From contig CACWTR010000008.1 in assembly GCA_902763865.1 (NCBI GenBank), positions 62,001 to 126,000 of the forward strand: DNA of 64,000 nt, written 5' to 3'. Under the pieces are notes generated by a model, which saw only the letters and a program-made list of their open reading frames with translations, was not told the origin of the DNA and searched no databases. This document shows positions 25,924-35,200 of the stretch, one piece after another. A program made the position numbers and the translations under genes. This DNA is from an uncultured Bacteroidales bacterium (GTDB lineage Bacteria; Bacteroidota; Bacteroidia; Bacteroidales; Bacteroidaceae). Every line of letters begins with the position of its first letter. The first letter of the stretch is position 1.

Positions 25924-25958
25924 CGTTCTCCCCCTTACGGGGGAGTTAGAGGGGGTCT
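25924..25958. repeat. CTCCCCC/GGGGGAG repeat, copy 3 (right flank of DUF559 gene)
   Basis: Reverse complement of 25458-25493 with a single change in the loop (TTAC for the complement of GTGA). Confidence 0.85.
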
Positions 25959-25959
25959 T

Positions 25960-27141
25960 TTAGTGGTGGAACAGTCTGATGCCGGTGAAGGTCATGGCGA
26001 TGCCGTACTTGTCGCAGGTCATGATGACGTGGTCGTCGCGGACGCTGCCGCCGGCCTGTGCGATGTATTCCACACCGCTCTTGTGGGCGCGTTCCACGTT
26101 GTCGCCGAAGGGGAAGAAGGCATCGCTGCCGAGGCTCACGCCCGTGTTCTTCGCTATCCACGCCTGTTTCTCCTCACGGCTGATGGGTTCGGGCTTCTCG
26201 GTGAAGAACTTCTGCCACTCGCCTTCTGAGAGCACGTCCATGTAGTCGTCGCTGATATAGACATCGATGGTGTTGTCGCGGTCGGCCCTGCGTATGCCCG
26301 GCACGAAAGGCAGCGACATCACCTTCGGGTTCTGGCGGAGCCACCACGTGTCGGCCTTGTTGCCAGCCAGACGGGTGCAGTGGATGCGGCTCTGCTGGCC
26401 TGCGCCGATGCCGATGGCCTGCCCGTCCTTGACGTAGCAGACGCTGTTGCTCTGCGTGTATTTCAGCGTGATAAGGGCGATGATGAGGTCGCGCCTGGCA
26501 TCGGCAGGGAAGTCCTTGCAGGCCGTGGGTATGTTCTCGAAGAGGGCGGGGTCGTCTAGCTTCACCTCGTTGCGACCCTGCTCGAAGGTCACGCCGAACA
26601 CCTGCTTGCGCTCGATGGGTGCGGGAGTGTAGTCGGGGTCAATGCGGATGATGTTGTACGTTCCCTTGCGTTTCTCCCGGAGGATTTGCAGAGCATCCTC
26701 GGTGAAGTCGGGTGCGATGATGCCGTCGCTCACCTCGCGCTTGATGATGAGAGCCGTGGCCTCGTCGCATGTGTCGCTCAGGGCAATGAAGTCGCCATAG
26801 CTGCTCATGCGGTCGGCTCCCCTGGCACGTGCGTAGGCACAGGCAATGGGGCTGAGGGGCACCTTGATGTCATCTACGAAATACACCTTAGCCAGCGTGT
26901 CGCTCAACGGCAGGCCGACAGCAGCTCCGGCGGGGGAGACGTGCTTGAAGCTGGCTGCTGCGGGCAGGCCGGTGGCAGCCTTGAGCTCTTTGACGAGCTG
27001 CCAGCTGTTCAGTGCGTCGAGGAAATTGATGTAGCCGGGTCGTCCGCCCAGCACCTCGATGGGCAGTTCGCCCTCTTCCATGAAGATGCGGGAAGGCTTC
27101 TGGTTTGGGTTGCAGCCGTACTTGAGCTGAAGTTCTTTCAT
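25960..27141 (-). CDS. Stand-alone AICAR transformylase (PurH-like)
   Basis: A 393-residue enzyme for the ninth step of purine synthesis, transfer of a formyl group from 10-formyl-tetrahydrofolate to AICAR. The signature is ASFKHVSPAGAA with the catalytic Lys-His, then FGVTFEQGRNE, QSNSVCYVKDGQAIGIGAGQQSR, GSDAFFPFGDNVERA and YIAQAGGSVRDDHVI. The N-terminal IMP cyclohydrolase domain of ordinary PurH is absent, so ring closure must come from another gene. A promoter box lies just upstream. Its stop is only two bases from the repeat that begins the DUF559 cassette. Confidence 0.9.
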   Translation of the reverse strand: MKELQLKYGCNPNQKPSRIFMEEGELPIEVLGGRPGYINFLDALNSWQLVKELKAATGLPAAASFKHVSPAGAAVGLPLSDTLAKVYFVDDIKVPLSPIACAYARARGADRMSSYGDFIALSDTCDEATALIIKREVSDGIIAPDFTEDALQILREKRKGTYNIIRIDPDYTPAPIERKQVFGVTFEQGRNEVKLDDPALFENIPTACKDFPADARRDLIIALITLKYTQSNSVCYVKDGQAIGIGAGQQSRIHCTRLAGNKADTWWLRQNPKVMSLPFVPGIRRADRDNTIDVYISDDYMDVLSEGEWQKFFTEKPEPISREEKQAWIAKNTGVSLGSDAFFPFGDNVERAHKSGVEYIAQAGGSVRDDHVIMTCDKYGIAMTFTGIRLFHH

Positions 27142-27173
27142 ATCTTTATTCCGTTATTTACGTATTTCGTCTG

Positions 27174-27181
27174 CAAAGTTA
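27174..27181 (-). promoter_or_regulatory. Promoter -7 box for AICAR transformylase
   Basis: TAACTTTG on the minus strand, 32 bases before the ATG. Confidence 0.65.
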
Positions 27182-27183
27182 CG

Positions 27184-27216
27184 AATTATAATTCACAATT
27201 CATAATTCATAATTCA
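27184..27216. repeat. AATTCATAATTC short tandem repeat
   Basis: Three to four copies of ATAATTC(A) lie upstream of the AICAR transformylase promoter, just past the MBOAT stop. Confidence 0.5.
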
Positions 27217-27247
27217 GAAAATTCCTCTTCTTTGCAAAAGCAGATAC

Positions 27248-28657
27248 TCAGAAACGGAAATAGAGGAAAGGCTGGATGTCGCTTGTGTGAAGTTCGATGA
27301 CAAGCTGAATGACGAGGAAGAAGACAATCAGCTTCATGAGCCAGGGCCAATGGATGAACTTGGCTTCGGCATGCAGGTAGAGCCTCTCGCCCACGAACAA
27401 GGACAGGATGCTGCCCCCCAGCAGGAGGCACCACGTGGTGCGGGCAGCAAAGAACGGAGCCGCATAGCTCAGGTCCATCCGCGTGAAGATAGCCGAGAAG
27501 AGCTGCTGGGCTGCTTCGAGGTTGGGCGAGCGGAAGACGGCCCAGCAAAGGATGACGAAAGTGAGCGTCAGGAAGCGGGAGACGGAGATGGTCAGCCAGT
27601 TGTTGCGGATGTCGCGCAGGGCAGGAAGGAAAACTTTGTGAATGCACAGTCCGATGCCGTGTAGGGCTCCCCAAATGGCAAACATCAGTGTGCTCCCATG
27701 CCAGATTCCGGCTGCCAGCATCGTCAGTAAAAGGCTCAGGCAAGTACACAGAATGCCGTAGCGGTTGCCGCCGAGCGGAATGTACACGTAGTCGCGGAAC
27801 CACGTGGAGAGCGAGATGTGCCAGCGATGCCAGAACTCCGTCAGGTTACGGCTGCGGTAGGGGAAGGAGAAGTTCTCGCGCAGCCGGATGCCCATCATGG
27901 CTGCTATGCCGATGCTGATGTCGCTGTAGCCGCTGAAGTCCAAGTAGATTTGCATCGAAAAGCCGATAAGCCCCATCAGGCATTCGAAGCCCGAATAGGC
28001 ATCGGGAGCAGAGAAGATCCAGTCGTTGTATTGAGCAATGTAGTCGGCAACGATGGCCTTCTTGACAATACCGAGGATGACGAGCCAGAGCCCCATGTAG
28101 AGCAGTCGCTCGCTGACCGTGTTCTCGCGTCTGACTTGCGGGAAGAATGTCTTGGCACGGGTAATGGGACCAGCCAGCAGAAGCGGGAAGAAGGAAAGGT
28201 AGAGAAGATACTCGAGGAAGTTGACCTTCAGGCAAAAGTCGCGCCGATAGACATCTACGGAATAGCTGATGGCCTGGAACGTATAGAAGGAAATGCCGAT
28301 AGGGAGAGCAATGGCTGGCAGCGAAAAGTTCGATTGGAGCATCTGACCGAGCAGTTCCGAGAAGGGGGAGGCGTACTTGAAGAAAAGGAGCGGCAACAGG
28401 TCGAGCACGACGATGAGGAAGAGCAGGCACTTCCGTCCAGTGCCTTTCATGCCGGACATCCATTCCGTCAGTACCCACGAGATGAGAGCCGTGGCGGGCA
28501 GAAGCAACATGAGCCAACGATTGCTCAAATAGAAGAACCCGAGACTGGCAACGATGACGTAGAGCATGAGCAGTTCGCGCTTCGCCCGTCGCAGCAGTGC
28601 AAAGAGGAAGAGAAAGGCGATGAAGGCTGCCCAGAACTGTATCGTCGTGAATATCAT
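27248..28657 (-). CDS. MBOAT-family O-acyltransferase (AlgI/DltB-like)
   Basis: A 469-residue polytopic membrane protein that moves acyl groups across the membrane onto an extracytoplasmic acceptor, usually a polysaccharide. Signatures are FYTFQAISYSVDVYRRD, DFSGYSDISIGIAAMMGIRLRENF, LTEFWHRWHISLSTWFRDYVYIPLGGNR and the catalytic histidine in GIWHGSTLMFAIWGALHG. Length and about 11-12 hydrophobic segments are normal. It starts 36 bp after an SGNH hydrolase gene, the usual periplasmic partner that completes the acetyl transfer (compare AlgI with AlgJ/AlgX, or PatA with PatB). The acceptor cannot be told from sequence. Confidence 0.9.
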   Translation of the reverse strand: MIFTTIQFWAAFIAFLFLFALLRRAKRELLMLYVIVASLGFFYLSNRWLMLLLPATALISWVLTEWMSGMKGTGRKCLLFLIVVLDLLPLLFFKYASPFSELLGQMLQSNFSLPAIALPIGISFYTFQAISYSVDVYRRDFCLKVNFLEYLLYLSFFPLLLAGPITRAKTFFPQVRRENTVSERLLYMGLWLVILGIVKKAIVADYIAQYNDWIFSAPDAYSGFECLMGLIGFSMQIYLDFSGYSDISIGIAAMMGIRLRENFSFPYRSRNLTEFWHRWHISLSTWFRDYVYIPLGGNRYGILCTCLSLLLTMLAAGIWHGSTLMFAIWGALHGIGLCIHKVFLPALRDIRNNWLTISVSRFLTLTFVILCWAVFRSPNLEAAQQLFSAIFTRMDLSYAAPFFAARTTWCLLLGGSILSLFVGERLYLHAEAKFIHWPWLMKLIVFFLVIQLVIELHTSDIQPFLYFRF

Positions 28658-28693
28658 GTCTTTTTACTTGCGTTTCAGGAATGATGGATGATG

Positions 28694-29602
28694 TTATCTC
28701 CAATTGTTCAGCGGCTGGAGAGCATAGGTCTTGTAGGTGTGCTTCTTGCCGTCCGTGGGCTGGTCCATGCGGATGGGGTGGGCTGTCGAAGGCCCCGACA
28801 TCCATTCTGCCACCAGGTCCATCCAGTGGCTGGCGGCGTTGAAGGTGGGGTGCATGCGGTCTCGCCCGCGTTGCAGGGTGAGGCCCCGGCTGTCGAAGTA
28901 GCGGCTCTCGCCTACGACTCGCTTCGTTAAATCATTGATGCCCGTGTCCTCCTTCCATGCGGGCACTCCGATCCAGACGAAGGGCGTGTCGCCAAGTTCC
29001 CGGAGTATCTGCCGGATGTACGTCTCGCGTCCTGCTGCATCTTTGATGAACTGCTCGTTGGCTCCGATGCTTATCATGACGAAGGTCGGCTCCGCCTTGT
29101 CTAGGAAGTAGCGCAGCGTGTCGGTTTGAGCCCATATCTCAGTTGTCGAGCTGTACCAGACGACGTTGGTCATCTGATACCCGTTGGCAAAGGCATAGCA
29201 GTTCATGCGCCGCAGCAAGCCTTCCACCATCGAGTCGCCAAAGAAGAGGATGCGATGAGCCGATGAGTCGGGAAGGACCTCATGGGGCACAGGAGCTTTT
29301 CTAGTCTTCCTAGACTCTATAGACTCTCTAGATTCTCTAGACTCTCTAGACTCTCTAGTCTCCCTAGATTCTCTAGTCTCTCTAGATATACTAGTCTCTC
29401 TAGAATTTCTAGACTCTCTAGTTTCTCTAGTCATGCTAGAAGAACTCGTATCCTTGTTCTCTGTTGCCTGTGGTGTGGTAGGCAGTTGCAGCTTGGTCAG
29501 CTTCCATCCCGGGGGCGGAATCTGTACAGGGCTATAGGCATAGTAAAGGATGAACGCCAAGGGCAGTGTCAGTATTCCTATAAGTTTCAGATAACTCTTC
29601 AT
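28694..29602 (-). CDS. Membrane-anchored SGNH hydrolase with Arg-Glu-Ser repeat linker
   Basis: A 302-residue protein. An N-terminal anchor (MKSYLKLIGILTLPLAFILYYAY) is followed by an unusual linker (about 55-105) made of repeated RETRES and RESRES units, then an SGNH domain: RILFFGDSMVEGLL (nucleophile Ser in GDS), VMISIGANEQF (block III) and RDRMHPTFNA (catalytic Asp-x-x-His near the end). It probably hands acetyl groups to a polymer together with the MBOAT protein. GGAGGGAG lies just before the chosen ATG. An ATG five codons earlier (29617) overlaps the previous stop as ATGA and is a possible alternative. The linker is encoded by a 9-bp DNA minisatellite. Confidence 0.8.
   Translation of the reverse strand: MKSYLKLIGILTLPLAFILYYAYSPVQIPPPGWKLTKLQLPTTPQATENKDTSSSSMTRETRESRNSRETSISRETRESRETRESRESRESRESIESRKTRKAPVPHEVLPDSSAHRILFFGDSMVEGLLRRMNCYAFANGYQMTNVVWYSSTTEIWAQTDTLRYFLDKAEPTFVMISIGANEQFIKDAAGRETYIRQILRELGDTPFVWIGVPAWKEDTGINDLTKRVVGESRYFDSRGLTLQRGRDRMHPTFNAASHWMDLVAEWMSGPSTAHPIRMDQPTDGKKHTYKTYALQPLNNWR
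29301..29440. repeat. CTAGACTCT minisatellite inside the SGNH gene
   Basis: About fifteen imperfect 9-bp copies of CTAGACTCT / CTAGTCTCT in frame, encoding Arg/Glu/Ser/Thr triplets. Copy number could change without breaking the frame. Confidence 0.9.
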
Positions 29603-29613
29603 TCTCCCTCCGT

Positions 29614-30735
29614 TCATTTGTAGATATTCATCTTTACAATCTTCTGCTCCTGACTAATCAGGGCCGTAATGCGGTAGAGGTTCGACGAGGGACGGCTGGT
29701 GTCGCTGCGGCTGATTGTCTCCTGCACGCCGACCTCTACGGCAAAGCCCGTGTTGCCGTCGGGAAGTGTTTCTTTTCGGATCTCCATCTGTTGTCCAATG
29801 GCATAGTGGAGCCCGATGACGTCCTTCTCCATCTTGTCGCGACCATATTGGACTACTGTCTCGGCGTTGGCCTGCTTCTTGCCGCAGAACTCCTGCATGC
29901 TGTCGGGTATGGCTTCAAGGGCTGCCTCCATGTCCTGCTTGCCAATGGCCTTGGAGAAGAATGCCTCCAGGGTGCCGCGTATCACGTCGCGTTCAGCAGG
30001 CGTGACCTTTGCCAGGAGCAGTGCATTCTTCATCTCGGCTGCCTCCGTGACGTGGCTGCCGGATGGATGCTTCGCAAGGTAGTCTGTCATGGCTTCTTCG
30101 CTGCTGTCGGCTTGTGCCTCGTTCCAATCGATGGAGTCGAGCATGTCTTCGCAGGCCCTCAGGCGAAGGGTGGCGGGATATTTCTGCATGAAGCGCGACA
30201 GGCTTGTGCGGTTGATGTCTTTCTGGAGCTGCTCCCAGTCCTTGGCTTCTGTTTGAAGGGCAAGCATGCGTCCTTTGATTTCGTCGTAGTGCTTGCTTTC
30301 CGGGTAGTCAAGGAGGAATTGCTGGTAGAACTCAGGATTGGTGACGTCGGCAAGGCGCTCAAAATCGGCCTGCTCCTTTTGCTCGAGATATTGCTGGTAA
30401 TAGAAGTAGCCGCCTGCCGAGAGAAGGGCAAGCAGAAGGAGCGTCCCGAAGAGACAGCCCCAGCGGATGCTTTTCTTTTTCTTCTTTCGGGGAGTGGCTT
30501 CGTGTGGCGTGTCCTGCTGTTCGGGAGAAGGGGCAGGGGAGGGGACAGACGAGGGAGCCGGAGTAGGTTGGAGAGGTTTGCCGCATTCGGGGCATTCTTC
30601 CTGCGACTCGAGGCAATAGCCTCCGCATTCCGGACATTTGCGAAGCTGGCTGGATATTTTAATGCCACAGTGCGGACAGGTGCCGGCCATGGTGGATACT
30701 TGTCCACGACATACGGGACATTTGATGATGCTCAT
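29614..30735 (-). CDS. Zinc-ribbon membrane protein
   Basis: A 373-residue protein. The first 55 residues hold three CxxC pairs or knuckles (CPVCRG, CPHCG, CPECGGYC, CPECGKP), enough for two zinc ribbons. A Pro/Ser linker, a basic patch (RKKKKKS) and one membrane segment (WGCLFGTLLLLALLSAGGYFYY) follow, then a helical extracytoplasmic domain rich in Gln and Glu. The end of the chain is beta-like (VEVGVQETISRSD). It is the first gene of a unit with the SGNH and MBOAT genes (its TGA overlaps a possible ATG of the next gene). It may sense or scaffold rather than catalyse. The function is unknown. Confidence 0.7.
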   Translation of the reverse strand: MSIIKCPVCRGQVSTMAGTCPHCGIKISSQLRKCPECGGYCLESQEECPECGKPLQPTPAPSSVPSPAPSPEQQDTPHEATPRKKKKKSIRWGCLFGTLLLLALLSAGGYFYYQQYLEQKEQADFERLADVTNPEFYQQFLLDYPESKHYDEIKGRMLALQTEAKDWEQLQKDINRTSLSRFMQKYPATLRLRACEDMLDSIDWNEAQADSSEEAMTDYLAKHPSGSHVTEAAEMKNALLLAKVTPAERDVIRGTLEAFFSKAIGKQDMEAALEAIPDSMQEFCGKKQANAETVVQYGRDKMEKDVIGLHYAIGQQMEIRKETLPDGNTGFAVEVGVQETISRSDTSRPSSNLYRITALISQEQKIVKMNIYK

Positions 30736-30764
30736 GTGTGGTTAGGTTCTGCTGATTCGATATG

Positions 30765-30772
30765 CAAATTTA
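30765..30772 (-). promoter_or_regulatory. Promoter -7 box for the zinc-ribbon/SGNH/MBOAT unit
   Basis: TAAATTTG on the minus strand, 29 bases before the start. Confidence 0.6.
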
Positions 30773-30817
30773 ATCATTTTTCTTCAGACAGAAAAACATT
30801 TTGGGCGAAAAGGAATG

Positions 30818-30853
30818 AAAAAGGGGATGTAGCGATGTGCTGCATCCCCTTTT
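30818..30853 (-). terminator. Terminator of rpsF-rpsR-rplI
   Basis: On the minus strand GGGGATG and CATCCCC pair, followed by TTTTTC, 29 bases past the rplI stop. Confidence 0.85.
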
Positions 30854-30881
30854 GGGCTTATTGGGTATCGTTATTGGATAC

Positions 30882-31427
30882 TTATTCTGCGCTCTGCTCG
30901 GGAAGTTCCTCTGCAACGGGAGCCTCCTCCTGAACGGCGGGAGCTTCCTCTTTGACAGCAGGTGCCTCTTCCTTGACAACGGGAGCATTCTCGGCAACAA
31001 CGGTGAAAGGTACCTGTGCTGCAACCTCCTTGTGGAGCTTCACAGTGGCAACATATTCGCCAACAGCCTTCACGTCCTTCACGACGATAGTCTTGCGGTC
31101 GATGTTGAAACCGAGCTTCTGGAGTTCGTCGGCAATCTGCAGGCTGTTCACGCTGCCATAGATGACACCGGTGCTGCTCACCTTTGCGCTGATGCAGAGG
31201 CTGACTGCACTCAGCTTTTCTGCGAGAGCCTCGGCCTCGGCCTTAATCTTGGCAAGCTTGACGGCCTTCTGCTTGAGTTCCTCGGCAAGGGCCTTCTTTG
31301 CACTTACGCTGGCGATGACACCCTTCCCCTGAGGAATCAGGTAGTTGCGGCCATAACCGGGCTTAACGTTCACGATATCGTTCTTGTAACCGAGTCCGAT
31401 TACGTCTTCTTTCAGTATAATTTCCAT
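30882..31427 (-). CDS. rplI: Large ribosomal subunit protein bL9 with acidic tail
   Basis: A 181-residue protein. The N-terminal bL9 domain is clear (MEIILKEDVIGLGYKNDIVNVKPGYGRNYLIP), followed by the long helix and the C-terminal rRNA-binding domain. The usual length is about 148 residues; the extra 33 or so form a repeated Glu/Ala/Pro/Val tail (VKEEAPAVKEEAPAVQEEAP). The tail is acidic and probably disordered. It is the third gene of the rpsF-rpsR-rplI operon, 19 bp after rpsR. Confidence 0.95.
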   Translation of the reverse strand: MEIILKEDVIGLGYKNDIVNVKPGYGRNYLIPQGKGVIASVSAKKALAEELKQKAVKLAKIKAEAEALAEKLSAVSLCISAKVSSTGVIYGSVNSLQIADELQKLGFNIDRKTIVVKDVKAVGEYVATVKLHKEVAAQVPFTVVAENAPVVKEEAPAVKEEAPAVQEEAPVAEELPEQSAE

Positions 31428-31446
31428 GTGTCTTCCTCCTTTTTGT

Positions 31447-31713
31447 TTACTTCATCAAATCAGTTACGAAAGGCAGCAGGGCCAGGTGACGGGCACGCTT
31501 CACGGCCTGAGCGACACGGCGCTGGTACTTGAGGGAAGTGCCGGTGATGCGGCGGGGCAGTATCTTGCCCTGCTCGTTGAGGAACTTCTTCAGGAATTCG
31601 GGGTCCTTGTAGTCGATATACTTGATGCCGCTCTTCTTGAAACGGCAGTACTTCTTTTTCTTGACGTCGATGGCGGGAGCGGTCAAGTAGCGGATTTCTG
31701 ATTGCTGTGCCAT
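31447..31713 (-). CDS. rpsR: Small ribosomal subunit protein bS18
   Basis: An 88-residue protein with the family core [53 protein letters not shown]. The start [13 protein letters not shown] lies one base after the rpsF stop, and the longer open frame upstream only overlaps rpsF. It binds next to bS6 on the platform of the small subunit. Confidence 0.95.
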   Translation of the reverse strand: MAQQSEIRYLTAPAIDVKKKKYCRFKKSGIKYIDYKDPEFLKKFLNEQGKILPRRITGTSLKYQRRVAQAVKRARHLALLPFVTDLMK

Positions 31714-31714
31714 A

Positions 31715-32062
31715 TTATGCCTCCTGCTCTTTAGGTTGTTTGTTACTTCTTCTCTTGGCAGCATACTCGGCTGCATACTTCTCCATCTTGACGGTGAGGT
31801 AGCGGAGCACTTTCTCGTCGCGACGGTAAGCAATCTCAAGGTTCTTGATGATCTCGGGAGCTGCGTTGAATTCAATCAGCTCATAGAATCCTGTTGTCTT
31901 TTTCTGGATGGGGTAGGCAAGTTTCTTCAGGCCCCAGTTCTCCTCGCTGATGATCTCTGCACCAGCGTTGGTGAGCACGCCTTTGAACTTTTCTACCGCT
32001 TCCTTCATCTGTTCATCAGACAAAACGGGAGTCAAAATGAAAACGGTTTCGTATTGGTTCAT
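31715..32062 (-). CDS. rpsF: Small ribosomal subunit protein bS6
   Basis: A 115-residue protein opening [26 protein letters not shown], with [25 protein letters not shown] and [26 protein letters not shown] motifs typical of bS6. It is the first gene of the operon and is preceded by a promoter box at 32114-32121. Confidence 0.95.
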   Translation of the reverse strand: MNQYETVFILTPVLSDEQMKEAVEKFKGVLTNAGAEIISEENWGLKKLAYPIQKKTTGFYELIEFNAAPEIIKNLEIAYRRDEKVLRYLTVKMEKYAAEYAAKRRSNKQPKEQEA

Positions 32063-32113
32063 AATACGTCAAATAAATTAATAAATTATGTATAGTTTGT
32101 GCTAAAAGCGCGG

Positions 32114-32121
32114 CAAAGGTA
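32114..32121 (-). promoter_or_regulatory. Promoter -7 box for rpsF-rpsR-rplI
   Basis: TACCTTTG on the minus strand, about 50 bases before the start. The leader might bind S6:S18 for feedback, but no such structure was verified. Confidence 0.65.
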
Positions 32122-32229
32122 CGGCTTTTTCTCGAAACGGCCAAGCTTTCCCCTGACTTTTTTGTTCTTTCTTGCCTGTTGTGCTTCAGAAAGTATCTTC
32201 CTGCCTGGCAAGGGGGGCTTTTGATGTGT

Positions 32230-35200
32230 TTACTTGACGAGGATGCGGCGCACGCTTGCCTTGCCGTCCGGCTCGATGGTGCGCAGGATGTTGATTCCGC
32301 GCTGCGGACTGCTGACCTTTATGCCGTCAAGCCGATAGACTTCGGTGCTGCCGACAGCCGTCTGTCCGCCTTCGTCGGCACGTGGCGCGGTGAGGGCATC
32401 GAGATAGTCCTTCTCGTTGAAGTTCTCGTCGATGCCGCAAAGCCATTGGCTGTAGGAGGTGAGTGTGTTTGGCTTTCCGATGGTGGGGCGGGTCATGCGG
32501 TAGATGCGTTTGCCGCCGTCGGGATAGCGTCCGACGCTTTCGTCGCCTCCGTGTGCCTGATAGGTGAAGCAGTCGCTCCATGAATGGTCGGCTGCGGTCA
32601 GGGTGACGCTCTCCTCGTCGCTGTTGGCAAGTTTGAAGCCGGCATGGAGTTGTCGCAACGGGTCGAGGTCGTCAGCCCAGATGATGTAGTGGCCGTGGGC
32701 GGGAATGACTGTTGATTGACCATTAATCGCTGACTGTTGCCCGTTGGGGGATGGCGAGATGGTGCTTGGGGTTATCTGGTACTTCTCGGGTTGGGACGGG
32801 TCGTCGGTGAGGAACATTCCTTCGAGGTCGATGTCGCGGTCAGTTGTGTTGTAGAGCTCTATCCAGTCGTTGCGCCTGCCGTACTCGTTGGCGGCAACGG
32901 AGTTGGCCGCGCTGACTTCGTTGATGATGACCGGCGGCGAACCTGCGGCTACGAGACATTCGGGCTGCAACGGACGGAAGACGGCCTGCACCTGTGTGTC
33001 AGCATCTGTGTCGAGGCGGAAGGCGTGCTCTGTGCTGACAATGGCCGTGCCGGAGACGACATTGTAGCTTATTTCGGCATCCCAATAGATGTCGGATGAG
33101 CCGGGTACGTTGTTGTGCACTTCGACGGCAATGATGTTCCTGCCCTTCCGAAGCAGGCTGGCAGGCAACTCTACTGTGCCGGAGTCTGGGTTGTCGGGAG
33201 CATAGGTCGTGGCGTATGTCTCGTAGGTGATAAGTCCTTCGGGCAGGAGGTAGCGGTATGCTTCCGCTCCGTTGACATAGACGATGAATCCGTCGTCGGC
33301 TGTGAAGTTGAGCGTCACGGACGCGATGTCGGAGGGGTCGGTGTCGATGTTGAAGTCTTTGCGGAAGTAGTAGGTGGGGTACTTTTCGCTGCTGTTGCCG
33401 CCGTAGCTGATGGTAGTGGCGATGGTGTTCTTGCCGTAGCCGAGGGGCGTGGCGCCTTCGGACCATTCGGAGGTGCCGGCAGTCTGCCATTCTGTGCCGT
33501 CGAGCGAGCCGCGGTCCCAATAGCTCCAGCTGTCGCCCTTGCGTATGGGGGTGACCGTGGCATTCCCCGTCTTGCTCCATCCTACAAAGTTATAGCCGGC
33601 AGGCGCGGATGCCTCGATGGTGACAGGGGCGAAGAGTGTGCCGATGAATGTTGCTCCCGGAACGGGTTGTCCGTTGATGAGGAATGCCGCCCCGGGTACG
33701 TTGGCATTGAACTGGACGTTCATGCCGTCCGAGAGTGAGAAGACTGACCGGAGGGCATTCATGCGGCTGGTTCGCGATGTCACACCGGCCATGCGCGACT
33801 TCTGTTCATTGTAGGATGTCCAGGGTTCCTTGCCTTCGAGAGCAAGTGCAGGCTCGACGAGTCGGCAGATGCTGTCGCCTATTTCGAGGCACCGTTCCTT
33901 CGTGAAGACGCTTCCGGCGAGGATGCAGTAAGCATCGACGAACCGGCGGCAGAAGTCGGCGCTGCCCCTTTTCATATTATTATATATGCCGAGGAGCTCG
34001 TTGCCGTAGTTGCCGTCAAGCAGTTGCACGCCGTTGGTGTTGCTCCATCCCCAGTCCTGGTCGTGGAGGATGAGGTGGAACTTGCCGTCGGGGAGAGAAC
34101 GGTAGCCCTTGACGTTGTTGTTGTTGCAAATCCAGTCGGAGCAGCCGATATAGCTTATTGCGGCGAAGAAGTTGGTGACTTCATCGATATCGACGAGCTG
34201 TTTGAGCTGTTCGTAGGTGTCGGGCGACGAGCACCCCTGAGCCAGGTACCGCCATTGGTTGAAGGCATCCTTCGTGCCTGCCATCTGGAAGTATCCGTTG
34301 GAGTACTCGAAGGCATCCATCTGGTCGTCGTCGTAGCCGTAGTAGGCATAACCGTGATAACGGTTGTTGGGCTCGCGCAGGTTGAGCTGTGCGAGATAGC
34401 GCCCGTTAAAGAAGACGTGTACGGGCTGGTAGTCCTGACAGTCGCAATAGAATCCGCTGGAAAGCAGGACCTGCTGCGTAATGGCGTCGCGCACCCTGCC
34501 GTGGGCCTGCGAGTTGTTGTCGTTGCCTCCGTTGCGTACCATTATCTGCCTGTACTTGTGGTGAGGATTGTTCGGGAAGAACGGATAGTAGTCGATGGTC
34601 TTCTTGCCTTCGTAGCGATTCGTTCCCTTAATCTTGAAGGAGGAAGGTGCGTAGTGGCGGCTCCAGCCTCCAGAGATGACGAACTCCGCTTCCTGGTTGA
34701 CAGCCATCTCGCCGTCGGCGGTGATATATTCGAAGTTGACGGGTCGCTCCCAATCCATGTTGATGTTGGAGGGCCCGTGGTTGCGTCCGCTTACGCCGTT
34801 GTTGCCGTCGGTATAGACGCCAATCTTCCCGTCGTAGAGGTTGTCGGGGTCGGTGGCGACAGAGATGACGGGCAGGTAGAAGTCCTTGTTGCGGAAGATG
34901 TAGCTGCGCGTGACGACGGGGCTGGGAAGCATGTCTTCCTGGAAGAGGCAGAAACGATAGACTTTCGTGGCGCTGACGTCGAATGTGCCGTCTTCGCTGG
35001 TCGAGCCGTTGGTGAGGCTTGGCGTGGAGCCGTCGGTGGTGTAGCGGAGGGTGGCACCCTGCGGAATGCTGACCCGGACGGTGAAGGGGTCGGTGAAGAG
35101 GCGCGAGTCGGTGTCAACCCGGGGCGCGTCGAGCCGGAAGTCGGCGAACAGGCTGCCTGCGTTGGAGGCTGCCGGCGTTGGATTGCCCGTCCATCGCCAT

